A stretch of 64,000 nucleotides of DNA from Verrucomicrobiota bacterium (GCA_003569205.1 BGOK01000012.1:1-64000); one strand, 5' to 3'; shown: positions 51,839 to 62,611, numbered from the stretch's first letter. Numbers and translations are program-made. Notes: a model not told the origin generated them from the sequence alone.

Positions 51839-53413
51839 TTAGGAACCGGCCTTGATTTCAATCACGTCGTGGGGGGCCGCCTCACGTTGACCAGCCGGAG
51901 TCACCCTAATGTAACGGGCGTTGGCCCGATGTTCCGTTAAATTACGGGCGCCGAGGTAACCGAGGCCGCTCTGGACCCCGCCAGCGAGGGTGCCGAGCAC
52001 CTGGTCGACCGACCCAGAGACCTCCTTAAGGGCTTCAATCCCTTCGGCGGCGACCTTATTGAACTTACCGGCGGCGGAGTGGCCGTAACGGGAAGCGGAC
52101 CCCTTGCGCATGGCTTCGTGCGAACCCATGCCGCGGTATTCCTTATAAGTCTTGCCGTTGATTTCCATCAACTTGCCCGGAGCTTCGCGGCAGCCAGCGA
52201 GGAGACCGCCGAGGATGACGACGTCGGCCAACGTCAGGGCCTTAACGATATCGCCGCTCTTGGTGATGCCGCCGTCAGCAATGATCCGGACGCCCTTACG
52301 TTTGGCCGCTTGCGCGGCGACGTACAAGGCGGTGAGTTGCGGGATGCCAACCCCCGCGACGATGCGGGTCGTGCAAATAGACCCGGGGCCTTGGCCGATT
52401 TTGACCGCATCGACGCCAGCATCGGCGAGAAAAGCAACGCCGTCGCCGCTCGTGACGTTACCAGCAATGAGGGTGATACCCTTATGCTGCTTACGGAGGA
52501 GGCGAATCGCGTCGCCCACGCCCTTAGTATGGCCATGGGCGGTGGAAACAGCGAGGGCGTCCGCGCCTTCGGCAACCAAGGCGGCGGTATGAGCCAAGAA
52601 GCGCTCGCGATCGATTTCTCCTTCGGGGGTCCGTGGGAGCGAGACGGCCACGCCAACGCGAAGGCGGAAATCAGAGTCGCGGGTCGGGCGGACGTGTGCG
52701 CGGGATTCTTCGGAGATGCGCTCGATGTCGCTCAGCGTGAACAGGCCACGCAGGCGGTTCTTCGCGTCAACGACGAGGAGCTTGTTCTGGCCGACGTGTT
52801 CGGAGAACAGGCGATCGGCTTTGGCAATCGGATCTTTCCCCAGATCCTTCTCGAAAACTGAGAAGACTTTATCGCGCGGAATCATGACCTCGGCGACCTT
52901 GCGTTGACCGTGGCGTTCTTTGACGGCACTACCAGGGAGGAGGCCGAGGAGCGTGTTGTCGCGACCGACGACCGGGAAAGTGCTAAACGCCAGGCCATCG
53001 GCCTCAATGCGAAGCAGGACCTCGGCGATGGTGTGCTCGGGGGAAACCACGGCGGGATCGCCGATCATCCCGTGAATGTGGTTCTTCACGCGCCGGACCT
53101 CGGCGACCTGCTCTTCCTGCTTCATATTATAGTGCAGGAGACCAAGCCCGCCGTTCAGGGCCATCGCGATGGCCATGCGATGCTCCGTGACCGTATCCAT
53201 ATCCGAGGACAGGATGGGTAAAGAAAGCGTGAGGGCATCGGACAGGGAGGAGTCTAAGCGCGTCATCCGCGGCAGGACCTCGGAATAGCGGGTGGCGAGC
53301 GAGACGTCGTCGTAAGTCAGGCCTAACCCCGCGTTGGCCAAGAAGAACTTGTCCGCGGAGAGGTAAAAGCGTTCGTCGAGGGAAACGCGGCCCTTGTTTT
53401 TAGAGGAGGCCAT
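51839..53413 (-). CDS. guaB: Inosine-5'-monophosphate dehydrogenase
   Basis: A 524-residue IMPDH, rate-limiting in GMP synthesis. The fold begins [19 protein letters not shown]; two CBS domains are inserted at about 105-225 ([47 protein letters not shown]). The catalytic loop [15 protein letters not shown] contains the active-site Cys (about residue 345), followed by [13 protein letters not shown], and the flap [11 protein letters not shown]. The C-terminus is about 30 residues longer than typical. It lies 15 bp upstream of the repeat-rod gene on the same strand. Confidence 0.95.
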   Translation of the reverse strand: MASSKNKGRVSLDERFYLSADKFFLANAGLGLTYDDVSLATRYSEVLPRMTRLDSSLSDALTLSLPILSSDMDTVTEHRMAIAMALNGGLGLLHYNMKQEEQVAEVRRVKNHIHGMIGDPAVVSPEHTIAEVLLRIEADGLAFSTFPVVGRDNTLLGLLPGSAVKERHGQRKVAEVMIPRDKVFSVFEKDLGKDPIAKADRLFSEHVGQNKLLVVDAKNRLRGLFTLSDIERISEESRAHVRPTRDSDFRLRVGVAVSLPRTPEGEIDRERFLAHTAALVAEGADALAVSTAHGHTKGVGDAIRLLRKQHKGITLIAGNVTSGDGVAFLADAGVDAVKIGQGPGSICTTRIVAGVGIPQLTALYVAAQAAKRKGVRIIADGGITKSGDIVKALTLADVVILGGLLAGCREAPGKLMEINGKTYKEYRGMGSHEAMRKGSASRYGHSAAGKFNKVAAEGIEALKEVSGSVDQVLGTLAGGVQSGLGYLGARNLTEHRANARYIRVTPAGQREAAPHDVIEIKAGS

Positions 53414-53435
53414 AGCAGGTCAGTTTCCCCAAAGG

Positions 53436-53464
53436 GTGTTAGGGAGACCCCCGCGCGCTGGCAA
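53436..53464 (-). promoter_or_regulatory. Candidate sigma-70 promoter of guaB
   Basis: On the minus strand TTGCCA (53459-53464), a 17-bp spacer and TAACAC (53436-53441) lie 23 bp before the guaB ATG. The -35 match is good, the -10 moderate. Confidence 0.4.
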
Positions 53465-53506
53465 TTTGTTTTTGCGGCGGAGAGGTATTTAAGGAACGAT
53501 CGGCCT

Positions 53507-54448
53507 ATGAAGGACGGCAAATTCGGGTTCAAGCGGGTCAGGCGGCGCTTTCGGCGTCCCTTGCGGACGGGCATGGGCCCGGTCGAAGCCGTCGAACGCA
53601 TCCTGATTCAGACGCAATCCGAACTAGGTATAGGCTACGGGGAGGTTGCCCCTTGGCCGGGCTTCCCGACGGAAACGACCGAGACAGCCATCGAAGTCCT
53701 CCACTCCGCGCAAGGGAGCTTATCCCATCTCACGGCCGTCGTCGGAGCCTCGCCACAATTGCCGTGCCTCGCGGCTGCACTGAGTTCTTGCCGCCACTGG
53801 GATACCATCGCCGCTTTCGGGGGTAGCCTACCCTGCGCCGGTTTGGTGACGGATGACCCCCAGGACTTCGCCAAGAAAAACGCTGAAGGCTTCCGCACGT
53901 TGAAGGTGAAAATCCTCCCTGAAACCACGCTCAACGATGTCCGCAGCGCACTCGCTAACTTCAATGGGGCGTTACGACTGGATGCTAACGCTTCACTCGA
54001 CCTCGCCACGGCCCGCGCGTGGCTAGAGTTCGTCCGCAGCGAACCGCGTATCCAATTTCTGGAACAGCCGCTGCCGGTTGGCCATGCCGGTTACGCTTCA
54101 CTCGGCACGGCGAAGGTCGCCCTCGACGAATCTTTTCTCACGCCTGCCGGGCTAGAGTGGGACGGCCCAGTCATCGTCAAACCGCTCTTGGTCGGTGACT
54201 GGGATCATTTCCTCGCCTGGCGAAAGGCGGACGCCACCCGCGCCGTGACTTATTCATCCTGCTTTGAAACCGCCATTGGCCGACAAGGCGCCTTATGGTT
54301 GGCCGCGCAAGACCTCACAACTTCCGCGGTGGGCTTCGATACGCTCGGCCGCTTTGAAATGGATGGCCGCGACCGGCACGTCAGCGGGCCCGAGGCGCGC
54401 GGCGCACTCGATATCAGCTGGGAGCAGTTCTGGCGCGACCTCACATGA
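53507..54448 (+). CDS. menC: o-Succinylbenzoate synthase (MenC-like, enolase superfamily)
   Basis: A 313-residue enolase-superfamily enzyme of menaquinone synthesis. The catalytic lysine is in TLKVKIL (about residue 133), with metal ligands LRLDANASLD, LEQPLP and ALDES, and the second catalytic Lys in VIVKPLLVG. The order and neighbour (menE overlapping by 4 bp) support o-succinylbenzoate synthase over other dehydratases. No menD, menF, menB or menA is in the window. Confidence 0.85.
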   Translation: MKDGKFGFKRVRRRFRRPLRTGMGPVEAVERILIQTQSELGIGYGEVAPWPGFPTETTETAIEVLHSAQGSLSHLTAVVGASPQLPCLAAALSSCRHWDTIAAFGGSLPCAGLVTDDPQDFAKKNAEGFRTLKVKILPETTLNDVRSALANFNGALRLDANASLDLATARAWLEFVRSEPRIQFLEQPLPVGHAGYASLGTAKVALDESFLTPAGLEWDGPVIVKPLLVGDWDHFLAWRKADATRAVTYSSCFETAIGRQGALWLAAQDLTTSAVGFDTLGRFEMDGRDRHVSGPEARGALDISWEQFWRDLT

Positions 54449-55644
54449 ACGCCGTCGCCGTCTTTCATCGCGACCACACGGACTACCTGTCCGAAGTCGC
54501 CGCGGCTTGGGGGGCTGAACTGCCGGTATTCCTAGGAAATCCTCAGTGGGGGCCCGAAGAAATGGCGGCGGCCGCCCGCCTCATTCCTGCCGGCACGCGT
54601 ATCATCGGTGTAGAACTCACGCCGACGGGCCCGGCCCCAGTAGACTGGCCAGCCAGCGCCCGCGGGCGGACGATGATTCCGACGGGCGGCACGGGCGGCA
54701 CGGTGAAATTCGCGATCCATGATCCCGCATCACTCGCCGCTGCGGTGCGATCCCTGGGTGATTTTCTCAGCGCGCGCGGCCTCTCGCCCACGCTACACGG
54801 CGCGACCTTAACGCCCCCTTGGCATGTGAGTGGACTGATGCCCTTCGTGCGCGCTGCCGTCACGGGCGGACGCCATGTCGTGCTCGATGGCCGCTTCCAC
54901 GCTGACGCACCGCTGCCAATCGTCAAACTGCCGACGGACGGCACGCGTATCGCCTCCTTAGTTCCGGCACAGCTCTTGCGCGTGCTCGCTCATCCCGATG
55001 GTGAGGCTTGGCTCAAGCGCTTTCACGTCGTGCTGCTGGGCGGCTCCTCCGTCCCGCCCGCTTGCCTGCGTGAAATCCGCGACCGTCGCCTGCCCGTCTT
55101 TCTCACTTACGGCATGACCGAAACGGCTGCGGCCTGTGCCGTGTGTCCGCCCGAAACCATTTGGAAGAACCAACCGCCCCGCGGCGTGCCGTTGCCGGGC
55201 GTACACCTCGGACTCGCGGACGATATCCTAACGGTCGCGACGTCCGCACTCGCCCAAGCCATCTGGCCGAATGAAACCATTGCGACTAGCGGCTACCTCA
55301 CGCAAGACCGCGCGGAGCTGGGCACGGACGGCACTGTTCGAATCCTCGGGCGGGCCGATCGGGTTATCGTCTCAGGCGGAGAAAAGGTCGACCCCAGTCG
55401 GGTGGAAAGCGTCTTAGCTGCGGCCGCCACGACGCATGTGTTCGGGCGGCCTGATCCCCAATGGGGCGAACGGGTGGTGTCCTTGGTGGTTGGGATGGCG
55501 GAACTCGAACCGGCGCTGCGCCGCTTGGCCGAGCGCCTCGAGCCCGCGGCCCGCCCGAAGCAATATATCTTCGTCGCAGAGCTCCCCACAGATGCTCGGG
55601 GCAAAATTGATCGCGCCGCCGCCCAGCGGCTCTTCGACGCTTAA
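54445..55644 (+). CDS. menE: o-Succinylbenzoate-CoA ligase (MenE-like, ANL family)
   Basis: A 399-residue adenylating enzyme. The ATP loop [12 protein letters not shown] (about residue 72), [10 protein letters not shown], the [11 protein letters not shown] motif (about 220), the hinge/Asp region [18 protein letters not shown] and the C-terminal Lys in [10 protein letters not shown] are present. It lacks most of the usual N-terminal 60-100 residues of the ANL fold. It is coupled to menC (ATGA). It converges with kdsA: the TTAA at 55641-55644 is shared by both stop codons. Confidence 0.85.
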   Translation: MNAVAVFHRDHTDYLSEVAAAWGAELPVFLGNPQWGPEEMAAAARLIPAGTRIIGVELTPTGPAPVDWPASARGRTMIPTGGTGGTVKFAIHDPASLAAAVRSLGDFLSARGLSPTLHGATLTPPWHVSGLMPFVRAAVTGGRHVVLDGRFHADAPLPIVKLPTDGTRIASLVPAQLLRVLAHPDGEAWLKRFHVVLLGGSSVPPACLREIRDRRLPVFLTYGMTETAAACAVCPPETIWKNQPPRGVPLPGVHLGLADDILTVATSALAQAIWPNETIATSGYLTQDRAELGTDGTVRILGRADRVIVSGGEKVDPSRVESVLAAAATTHVFGRPDPQWGERVVSLVVGMAELEPALRRLAERLEPAARPKQYIFVAELPTDARGKIDRAAAQRLFDA

Positions 55645-56435
55645 GCGCGGACGGCTTTCCAGACGCGGAGACAGGACTCCACGAGCGCAGGGAAGTCAGC
55701 CAACGGCACCTGGGAGGGGCCATCGGAGATCGCCTTCGCTGGATCCGGGTGCGTTTCCATGAAGAGACCATCGGCCCCGGCTGCGAGGGCGGCCTTGGCG
55801 AGGACTGGCACGTATTCACGCTGGCCACCCGAAGAGCCACCCGCGGCGCCCGGGAGCTGCACGGCATGCGTGGCGTCCATGATCGTCGGATGACCGAAGC
55901 CGGCCATGATGGGGAAAGCCCGCATGTCGACGACGAGGTTCTGGTAACCGAAAGTCGTGCCGCGATCGGTCTGCCAAATCTCGGCGGCCTGGGCGCCTTC
56001 GAGCTTATCCACGACGAAGCGCATTTCGAACGGCGAGAGGAACTGGCCCTTCTTTACGTTGACGACTTTGCCAGTTTTGGCGGCGGCTACGAGGAGATCG
56101 GTCTGACGGCACATGAAGGCCGGCACCTGCAAGACATCGACGACCTTACCGACCGCCTCGCACTGCTCGGGGCCATGAATGTCCGTGAGGACGTTGAAGC
56201 CGAAATCTTTTTTCACCATCGCGAGGAGTTCTAGGCCCGCCTGCATACCAGGGCCACGATCACCCGAGAGCGAGGTACGGTTGGCCTTATCGTAAGAGCC
56301 TTTGAAGATGATATTCAGCTCCGGGTGCTTGGCGGCGAGGGCCTTCAACTCAGTGGCCACGGTCCGGCAGTTGGACTCGGATTCGAGGGAGCAAGGGCCC
56401 GCGATGAGGAGGAGGCGACGTTTGTCGTGCAGCAT
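55641..56435 (-). CDS. kdsA: 3-Deoxy-8-phosphooctulonate synthase
   Basis: A 264-residue KdsA: arabinose 5-phosphate plus PEP to KDO 8-phosphate, for lipopolysaccharide core. Features: [96 protein letters not shown] and [20 protein letters not shown]. Its presence shows the cell makes an LPS-type outer membrane. It follows polX by 50 bp. Confidence 0.95.
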   Translation of the reverse strand: MLHDKRRLLLIAGPCSLESESNCRTVATELKALAAKHPELNIIFKGSYDKANRTSLSGDRGPGMQAGLELLAMVKKDFGFNVLTDIHGPEQCEAVGKVVDVLQVPAFMCRQTDLLVAAAKTGKVVNVKKGQFLSPFEMRFVVDKLEGAQAAEIWQTDRGTTFGYQNLVVDMRAFPIMAGFGHPTIMDATHAVQLPGAAGGSSGGQREYVPVLAKAALAAGADGLFMETHPDPAKAISDGPSQVPLADFPALVESCLRVWKAVRA

Positions 56436-56485
56436 GCCTCTCTAATAGGAGAGCAACCCCCGACAGGGCGAGCCGGAACCCGCCG

Positions 56486-58213
56486 TCAGCGGCCCAGCCA
56501 CTTGAGGACCTCCGCCAAGGAGCGCGTATTCAGTACCTGCTCCTTGGTCAGCCAACCCTTGCGGGCAATGCGCACGCCATGGGCGGCAAAAGCTAACTGT
56601 TCAATGTCGTGGGCGTCGGGATTAATGGACGTCAGGACGCCCTTCTCCGCCGCCCGTCGCCACCAGCGCCAATCCATATCGAGGCGCCAAGGGTTCGAGT
56701 TCAGTTCGATGATGGTATCGTTAGCAGCGGCGGCGTCGATGACCTTGGCAATATCGAGCTCGTACGGCTCCCGCTTATTCAAAAGGCGACCGGTGAGGTG
56801 ACCGACCATATCGACGTGCTCATTCTCGATAGCCTTGATGATACGCGCTGTCTGCGCGTCGCGGTCGAGGCCAAACCGATTATGAACCGAGGCCACGACG
56901 AAGTCTAGTTGGGCGAGAACGTCGTTTGCGAAATCGAGTTCCCCTTCGCCGAGAATATCGACTTCACTGCCGGTGAGGACGCGAACCTTGAAGCGGCCAG
57001 AGGCATTGAGCTTCGCCACCGCTTCGAGCTGGCGGCCGAGCCGTTCTTCATCGAGCCCGCGGGCCTGGAAGCTGGACTTCGAGTGATCGGAGATGCCGAG
57101 GTAGTCCCAGCCGAGTTTTTCCGCCGCCGCGGCCATCTGCTCCAAGGTGTGATCCCCGTCAGATTCAGTGGTATGATTATGAAAGACGCCACGGAGGTCG
57201 GTGAACTCGACGAGCTGGGGCAACTGGTCCTTCTCGCCCGCTTCGATCTCGCCGTTGCCCTCGCGTAGTTCTGGTGGAATCCACGGCAAGCCGAGCGCGG
57301 CAAAGACCTCGGCCTCGTCCTTGGCCCCGGGTGCGACCGCCGGACCACCTTCGAGGGACTTGAAACCCCACTCGCTCATGCTCAACCCACGAGATAAGGC
57401 CCGGTGGCGCATGGCCACATTATGCTCCTTGGAGCCCGTGAAGTGATGGAGCGCGAAATAGAACTGTTCGAGTGGCACGACGCGCAAGTCGGCCTGTAGA
57501 CCGCTCTCGAAGCGGACGCTGGACTTGGTCTCGCCCTGGGCGGTGACCTCCTTCACGCCAGGATAGGCCACGAACCAAGCCATAATCGTGGCGGGGTCAG
57601 ATGAGGCCACGAGGAAGTCTAAATCGCCCACGGTCTCGCGCGACCGGCGGAGCGAGCCCGCCGATTCGGCACGCTGCGTCTGTGGGAGGGCACGCAAACC
57701 AGCCAGGATAGGTTCGGCCACTTCCGCCGCTTCATACCAACGGTGGCGCTTGCCGTAGGCGACGCGGTTCTTGATGCCCTCAAGGATCTTCACCTGGGTC
57801 TTCTCGCCAAAGCCCTTGAGCTCCGCGACGGCGCCGCTGGTGCAAGCGGCCTCGAGTTTGGCGAGGTCGTCGATGTTCAGTAGCGTCCAGAGCGCCCGGA
57901 CCTTCTTCGGCCCAAGGCCAGGAATTTGAATAACTTCCAGTAGGCCGGGCGGGATACTCGCCTTCAGCTTCTGGTGGAAAGGCAGGACCCCGTCGCGATG
58001 AAGCGTCGTGATCTTATCGACGAGCGCTTCCCCCATGCCCGGGATTTCTTCCAGTTTGTTCGTGGCAATCAACTCCCCTAAGTCTTCGGTGAGCGATTCG
58101 AGCGTCCGGGCACCCGCGGAATACGCGCGAATCTTAAACGGGTTTTCGCCCATCAACTCTAGCAACGTCGCAATCTCGTCGAGGACGGCGGCGATTTCGG
58201 ATTTAGCCATCAT
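56486..58213 (-). CDS. polX: Family X DNA polymerase with PHP domain
   Basis: A 575-residue bacterial PolX. The N-terminal HhH/pol-beta domains (about 1-240) include IPGMGEALVDKI, IPGLGPKKVRAL and the nucleotidyl-transfer core AGSLRRSRETVGDLDFLV with two catalytic Asp (about residue 191). The C-terminal PHP domain (about 340-575) has HNHTTESDGDHTLEQMA, ISDHSKS, GSEVDIL, VVASVHNRF, DMVGHLTGR and NPDAHD, the metal ligands of a 3'-5' exonuclease. It acts in gap-filling repair. It overlaps gmk by 4 bp. Confidence 0.93.
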   Translation of the reverse strand: MMAKSEIAAVLDEIATLLELMGENPFKIRAYSAGARTLESLTEDLGELIATNKLEEIPGMGEALVDKITTLHRDGVLPFHQKLKASIPPGLLEVIQIPGLGPKKVRALWTLLNIDDLAKLEAACTSGAVAELKGFGEKTQVKILEGIKNRVAYGKRHRWYEAAEVAEPILAGLRALPQTQRAESAGSLRRSRETVGDLDFLVASSDPATIMAWFVAYPGVKEVTAQGETKSSVRFESGLQADLRVVPLEQFYFALHHFTGSKEHNVAMRHRALSRGLSMSEWGFKSLEGGPAVAPGAKDEAEVFAALGLPWIPPELREGNGEIEAGEKDQLPQLVEFTDLRGVFHNHTTESDGDHTLEQMAAAAEKLGWDYLGISDHSKSSFQARGLDEERLGRQLEAVAKLNASGRFKVRVLTGSEVDILGEGELDFANDVLAQLDFVVASVHNRFGLDRDAQTARIIKAIENEHVDMVGHLTGRLLNKREPYELDIAKVIDAAAANDTIIELNSNPWRLDMDWRWWRRAAEKGVLTSINPDAHDIEQLAFAAHGVRIARKGWLTKEQVLNTRSLAEVLKWLGR

Positions 58214-58803
58214 AAGTGACGCCCTTTTTCTCCCTGGTAGATGCTATCGAGCGCCATGAAGTCGGCCTCGCGGCTACCGCTCTCAATGACGTGCTGGTAC
58301 TCGCCGGCGTGGCTCAGTTCCCACTCGGCGGCCTTAACGCGACGGTCAATCTCATCGGCGGGGTCGGTGCCACGGCCCGTCAGACGGCGGCGTAGCTCGA
58401 CCGGGTCGAGGACGCGGACGAAGGCCGTCACCAAAGCGGCGGCGAGGCGCGGGTTAGAAGCCGCTTGGGCCCGGATAGTTGCAGCGCCTTGGACGTCGAC
58501 GTTTAAGAGCGCATCAAAGCCCGCGTCGAGATGGGCCGCGACATCCTTGGCGCGCGGGCCGTAGAGGTTACCGTGCACCGTGGCGTGCTCGAGGAAGACC
58601 CCGGCGGCGATTTGCTTTTCGAATTCGGCGCGGGCCAAGAAATGGTAATCCACGCCGTCGACTTCGCCTGGGCGAGGGTGGCGCGTCGTACAAGTGATGA
58701 CGCGCCGGATGGCCTGCGGGTAGGCATCGGTCAGGCGGCTACACAGGGTCGTCTTCCCGCTCCCGGCAGGACCTGAGACCACGATGAGCAAAGGACGACT
58801 CAC
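58210..58803 (-). CDS. gmk: Guanylate kinase
   Basis: A guanylate kinase (GMP to GDP), 197 residues from GTG 58803, which overlaps the upstream stop (GTGA) and matches the usual start SRPLLIVVSG. An ATG at 58830 would give 206 residues. P-loop GPAGSGKTTLC; GMP-binding TCTTRHPRPGEVDGVDYHFL, EHATVHGNLYGP and DVQGAATIR; lid RRRLTGRGTD. It is coupled to polX by ATGA. Confidence 0.93.
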   Translation of the reverse strand: MSRPLLIVVSGPAGSGKTTLCSRLTDAYPQAIRRVITCTTRHPRPGEVDGVDYHFLARAEFEKQIAAGVFLEHATVHGNLYGPRAKDVAAHLDAGFDALLNVDVQGAATIRAQAASNPRLAAALVTAFVRVLDPVELRRRLTGRGTDPADEIDRRVKAAEWELSHAGEYQHVIESGSREADFMALDSIYQGEKGRHL

Positions 58804-59330
58804 GCGAGGCAGGTCGAATTGTAGAGGCACGCCAAACCCAGGCCGAGCGTGAGGCCACCCACCAGCTTACGACGCGTCGCCGAGGCGAGGACCCAGTCAC
58901 AGTGTTGGTTGAAGGCGACCGGCGACGAGGCCCACCAGAGACCGAAGAGCACCAAGATGCCGTAAGAGACCGAGGCATCGAGGAGGCTATAGGGCAACTG
59001 ACGGTAGCCGGCATCGAGCGTCAGGCGTGCCAAAAACAACATCAGCACCGCGAGGCAGCGGACGGACAGGAAGTCCGGCATGTAGATATAGGTCAGCAAG
59101 CTCGCACCCACGAAGACGATCATCACGATATTACGCGGGAGCCCGGCGAGGTCGGGGTCCGGCATCGTGTAGAGCTGCCAAGCAAACCAACCCACCGCGA
59201 GGGCCAGCAGCACGAGCGTCGCGGTGCGGTCACGGCGAAAGGAGACCAGCAGTGAGGAACCACTGAAAAGCAACCAGCCACCTAGGCAAAGAAAGGCAGC
59301 GAGGGCGTAATAGGCTTGGGCGAGCGTCAC
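58800..59330 (-). CDS. Multi-pass membrane protein of unknown function
   Basis: A 176-residue protein with five or six hydrophobic segments (AYYALAAFLCLGGWLLFSG, TATLVLLALAVGWFAWQLY, NIVMIVFVGASLLTYIYM, CLAVLMLFLARLTL, SYGILVLFGLWWASSPVAF, GGLTLGLGLACLYNST). No family recognised. First gene of the minus-strand trio with gmk and polX, overlapped with gmk. Confidence 0.75.
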   Translation of the reverse strand: MTLAQAYYALAAFLCLGGWLLFSGSSLLVSFRRDRTATLVLLALAVGWFAWQLYTMPDPDLAGLPRNIVMIVFVGASLLTYIYMPDFLSVRCLAVLMLFLARLTLDAGYRQLPYSLLDASVSYGILVLFGLWWASSPVAFNQHCDWVLASATRRKLVGGLTLGLGLACLYNSTCLA

Positions 59331-59376
59331 GCGGACAACTTAGGACAAGCCGACCGCCTGAAGCAACAAGGGAGGT

Positions 59377-60384
59377 TCACAGCCGTGCGACCAATTCTCG
59401 CTCCGCCCAGACGGCATGCTCCGCGACCATCGGGTCGGTGTGGCCTAGCAAGGTACGGACCGCCGACAAGTCCGCGCCGGTCCCCGTATTACCAATCACC
59501 GTGAGGGCATTACGCTGCCAGCGACGAAGCCCCAACCGCTTGACTGGCGTCCCGCGGAAATGTTCGACGAACTGCTCTTCCGTCCAGGCCAAGGTCTCAC
59601 GCAACACGGGTAAGGCCCGCGGGGCGAACCGCGCTTCCTGGGTGGCTTTGGCCCAACGATTCCAAGGGCAGACATCCAGGCACTCGTCGCACCCAAAGAC
59701 CCGATTTCCAAGGGGCCGACGGAATTCTTCCGGAATGGGCCCGTCGTGCTCGATGGTCAGATAGGCCAAGCAACGACGGGCGTCCAATTGATAGGGCGCA
59801 ACGATGGCCGCGGTCGGGCAAGCGTCGATACAGCGCGTGCAGGTACCACAGCGGTCGGCCTCCTTCTTGGAGGGTTCGAGCTCGAGTGTGGTCAGGATGA
59901 CGCCGAGGAATAGCCACGTCCCGAACCCGCGCTGTAAAAGGATGGTACTCTTCCCTTGCCAGCCCAAGCCGGCTTCCGCTGCGAGCGGCTTTTCCAAGAC
60001 GGGCCCCGTATCGACGTAAGGTTTCTGGTCGCCGCCGAGCGTACGCATCACGCCACACAACTTCTTCAACCGGCGGAGCATCACATCGTGGTAGTCCGCC
60101 CCGAGGGCATATTTCGCAATGCGGTAGGCCGCGGGCGGATGGGGTTGATAATAATTCAGGCCGACCACGATGATACTGCGGGCCTCTGGGAGTACGCGCG
60201 TAGCGTCGGTCCGGCGGTCGGGGTTCTTTGCTAGCCAGTCCATGTCGCCGTGCATGCCGTCCGCTATCCACTGGCGAAAATAATCGGCGCGCACATCCGC
60301 GTGCACGGGTGCGACGCCGAACGCATCGAACCCCATCGCTAAAGCTTCGGCCCGCAGGCGTTCCCGCAGCGCAACCGCCTCCAT
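59377..60384 (-). CDS. queG: Epoxyqueuosine reductase QueG
   Basis: A 335-residue enzyme of queuosine tRNA modification (reduces epoxyqueuosine to queuosine, cobalamin-dependent). It shows ARSIIVVGLNYYQP, KYALGADYHDVM, YVDTGPVLEKPLAAEAGLGW, GWQGKST, two 4Fe-4S motifs CGTCTRCIDACP and CDECLDVCPWN, and a C-terminal HEAT-like repeat region (RNALTVIGNTG, VAEHAVWAER). It starts 3 bp after the CoaC-like gene. Confidence 0.95.
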   Translation of the reverse strand: MEAVALRERLRAEALAMGFDAFGVAPVHADVRADYFRQWIADGMHGDMDWLAKNPDRRTDATRVLPEARSIIVVGLNYYQPHPPAAYRIAKYALGADYHDVMLRRLKKLCGVMRTLGGDQKPYVDTGPVLEKPLAAEAGLGWQGKSTILLQRGFGTWLFLGVILTTLELEPSKKEADRCGTCTRCIDACPTAAIVAPYQLDARRCLAYLTIEHDGPIPEEFRRPLGNRVFGCDECLDVCPWNRWAKATQEARFAPRALPVLRETLAWTEEQFVEHFRGTPVKRLGLRRWQRNALTVIGNTGTGADLSAVRTLLGHTDPMVAEHAVWAERELVARL

Positions 60385-60387
60385 GGC

Positions 60388-60936
60388 TTAGCCGAGGATG
60401 AGCAACACGCGGGCGACAATTTCGTCGACCGGCGCGAGCTTACCCAGGCCTTCGTAGCCACAGGCCAACATGCCTTCCGCCGGGTCGACCACCGCATGGC
60501 CGCGGGAGCGCAAGGTCTGGAGGTTCGCCTGGGTGGCGGGGTGTTCGTACATCTTACCGTTCATGGCCGGGCACAGCAGCACTGGGCCGCGGGTCGCAAG
60601 GTAAATTGAGGTCAACAGGTCCGGCGCCAAGCCATGGGCGAATTCGGCCATCGTGTTAGCCGTCAAAGGAGCGACCAATAAGAGATCCGAAGAATCGGCG
60701 ATCTCGATGTGTCCGGGGATGGAGTTGCGACCCTCTTCCCACATATCGATGGCCACCGGGCGACGGGACATAATTTGCAGGGTCATCGGGGTGATGAACT
60801 GGGCGGCGCTCTTGGTCATGACGATCTGGACCTCCGCCCCGTATTTGATGAGCTGGGAGGTTAGGTCGGCGGCCTTATAGGCGGCGATGGAGCCGGTGAC
60901 CCCGAGGGTGATACGTTTGCCGACGAGCTGTGACAT
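60388..60936 (-). CDS. coaC: Phosphopantothenoylcysteine decarboxylase (CoaC-like flavoprotein)
   Basis: A 182-residue HFCD flavoprotein: ITLGVTGSIAAYKAADLTSQ at the start, VMTKSAAQFITP, HIEIADSSDLLLVAPLTANT, and PAMNGKMYEHPAT with the PXMNXXMW-like motif, then MLACGYEGLGKL with the active-site Cys. It decarboxylates phosphopantothenoylcysteine to phosphopantetheine in CoA synthesis. The CoaB ligase domain, usually fused after it, is absent, so coaB must be elsewhere. The ATG at 60936 is chosen; the open frame upstream to 61053 has no conserved sequence. Confidence 0.88.
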   Translation of the reverse strand: MSQLVGKRITLGVTGSIAAYKAADLTSQLIKYGAEVQIVMTKSAAQFITPMTLQIMSRRPVAIDMWEEGRNSIPGHIEIADSSDLLLVAPLTANTMAEFAHGLAPDLLTSIYLATRGPVLLCPAMNGKMYEHPATQANLQTLRSRGHAVVDPAEGMLACGYEGLGKLAPVDEIVARVLLILG

Positions 60937-61083
60937 GACCTCTTCTATAGAAGGAAGCGCTCGGAGGGTGGCGAGGGGAAAGGGCTTCCCCATCCCCCAC
61001 CCCCTTAAAAGCCCTCGAAACCCCCGAAAACGCTCTTTCTGGTTTGCCTCCAAGGGCGGGGGGGGTTGCGATGCACCTCACTT

Positions 61084-62580
61084 ATGCAATCCGACATTGG
61101 TCTCATTGGACTGGCCGTCATGGGTCAAAACCTAGCCCTCAACATCGCCGACCACGGCTTTGCGATCTCGGTCTACAACCGCACGACCGCCAAGACCGAC
61201 GAATTCATCAAGGAGAACCCGAAGACCCCAGGGCGGCTCTCGGGCTACCCGACCATCAAGGACTTCGCGGCTTCCCTTAAGAAGCCCCGCAAGGCCGTCA
61301 TCCTCGTCAAGGCTGGCGCCCCGACGGACGCGGTCATCAACGAACTCGCCGCCGTCTTTGAAGCGGGCGACATCATCATCGATGGCGGCAACGCCCTTTG
61401 GACGGACACGATTCGCCGCGAAAAAGAACTCAAGGCCAAGGGCCTCCGCTTCATCGGCTCCGGCGTCTCCGGCGGTGAAGAAGGCGCCCGCTTTGGGCCA
61501 TCCCTCATGCCTGGGGGCGACCCCGCGGCTTGGGCTGAACTCAAGCCCATCTGGGAAGCCGTCGCTTCCAAGGTCGATGCCGTCACCGGCGTCGAGCTCA
61601 CCGGCGCGACCCCGGGCAAGCCCATCAAGGGCGGCGTGCCTTGCGTGACGCACATCGGCCCGGATGGTGCCGGCCACTACGTCAAGATGGTCCACAACGG
61701 CATCGAGTACGGCGACATGCAGATGATCTGCGAAGCCTACGACCTGATGCGCGGCCTTCTAGGGATGACCCCTGATGAAATCGGCACCACCTTCGAAGAA
61801 TGGAACCAGGGTGATCTGAACTCCTTCCTCATCGAAATCACCGCCAAGGTGCTCAAGCAGAAGGACCCCGAGACGGGCGTTCCCCTGGTGGACGTCATCC
61901 TCGACACGGCTGGCCAGAAGGGCACGGGGAAGTGGACGAGTGCCAACGCCCTCGACATGGGTGTTGCCGCCCCGACGATCGCCGAAGCCGTCTTCGCTCG
62001 TTGCCTCTCCGCCGTGAAGGAAGAACGCGTCGCTGCCGCCAAGGCGCTCCGCGGTCCAAAGCGCGCCATGACTAAGCCCGACCGGGCTAAGATCATCGAG
62101 CAGATCCGCGACGCCCTCTATTGCTCCAAGATTTGCTCCTACGCCCAAGGATTCCAGCTCATGCGCGAGGCGCAGAACGAGTATAAGTGGAAGCTGCACT
62201 TCGGTGAAATCGCTAAGATCTGGCGCGGCGGTTGCATCATCCGGGCCCGCTTCCTGCAGAAGATCACCGAGGCCTTCGAAAAGAAGCCCCGCCTCGCGAA
62301 CCTCCTCCTCGACCCGTACTTCAAGAAGACCGTCAAGAAGGCCCAGAAGAATTGGCGCAAAGTCATCGCCCTCGCGGTGAAGCACGGCATCCCTGTGCCG
62401 ACCTTGGGTTCAGCGCTCTCGTACTTCGACTCGTACCGCACGGCAAGCCTCCCGCAGAACCTCCTTCAGGGTCAGCGCGACTACTTCGGTGCGCACACCT
62501 ACGAACGCACGGACAAGCCTCGCGGTGAGTTCTTCCACATCGACTGGCCGGATCCCAAGCGTCCGCAGATCAAGGCCTAA
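61084..62580 (+). CDS. gnd: 6-Phosphogluconate dehydrogenase (decarboxylating)
   Basis: A 498-residue enzyme of the pentose phosphate pathway. It has the NADP-binding [64 protein letters not shown] (substrate-binding), [26 protein letters not shown] and the C-terminal [19 protein letters not shown] with [11 protein letters not shown]. The ATG at 61084 is chosen for its fit to the family. It ends at a bidirectional terminator. Confidence 0.97.
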   Translation: MQSDIGLIGLAVMGQNLALNIADHGFAISVYNRTTAKTDEFIKENPKTPGRLSGYPTIKDFAASLKKPRKAVILVKAGAPTDAVINELAAVFEAGDIIIDGGNALWTDTIRREKELKAKGLRFIGSGVSGGEEGARFGPSLMPGGDPAAWAELKPIWEAVASKVDAVTGVELTGATPGKPIKGGVPCVTHIGPDGAGHYVKMVHNGIEYGDMQMICEAYDLMRGLLGMTPDEIGTTFEEWNQGDLNSFLIEITAKVLKQKDPETGVPLVDVILDTAGQKGTGKWTSANALDMGVAAPTIAEAVFARCLSAVKEERVAAAKALRGPKRAMTKPDRAKIIEQIRDALYCSKICSYAQGFQLMREAQNEYKWKLHFGEIAKIWRGGCIIRARFLQKITEAFEKKPRLANLLLDPYFKKTVKKAQKNWRKVIALAVKHGIPVPTLGSALSYFDSYRTASLPQNLLQGQRDYFGAHTYERTDKPRGEFFHIDWPDPKRPQIKA

Positions 62581-62582
62581 GC

Positions 62583-62611
62583 AAAAGGGCTCCCGCGAGG
62601 GAGCCCTTCTT
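62583..62611. terminator. Bidirectional terminator between gnd and the efflux gene
   Basis: Stem AAGGGCTCCC / GGGAGCCCTT with loop GCGA (62585-62608). It is followed on + by CTTGTT and on - by TTTTGC, serving both convergent genes. Confidence 0.85.

Noticed and set aside
61132..62385. Minus-strand frames inside gnd
   Set aside because: Antisense shadows of a highly conserved enzyme.
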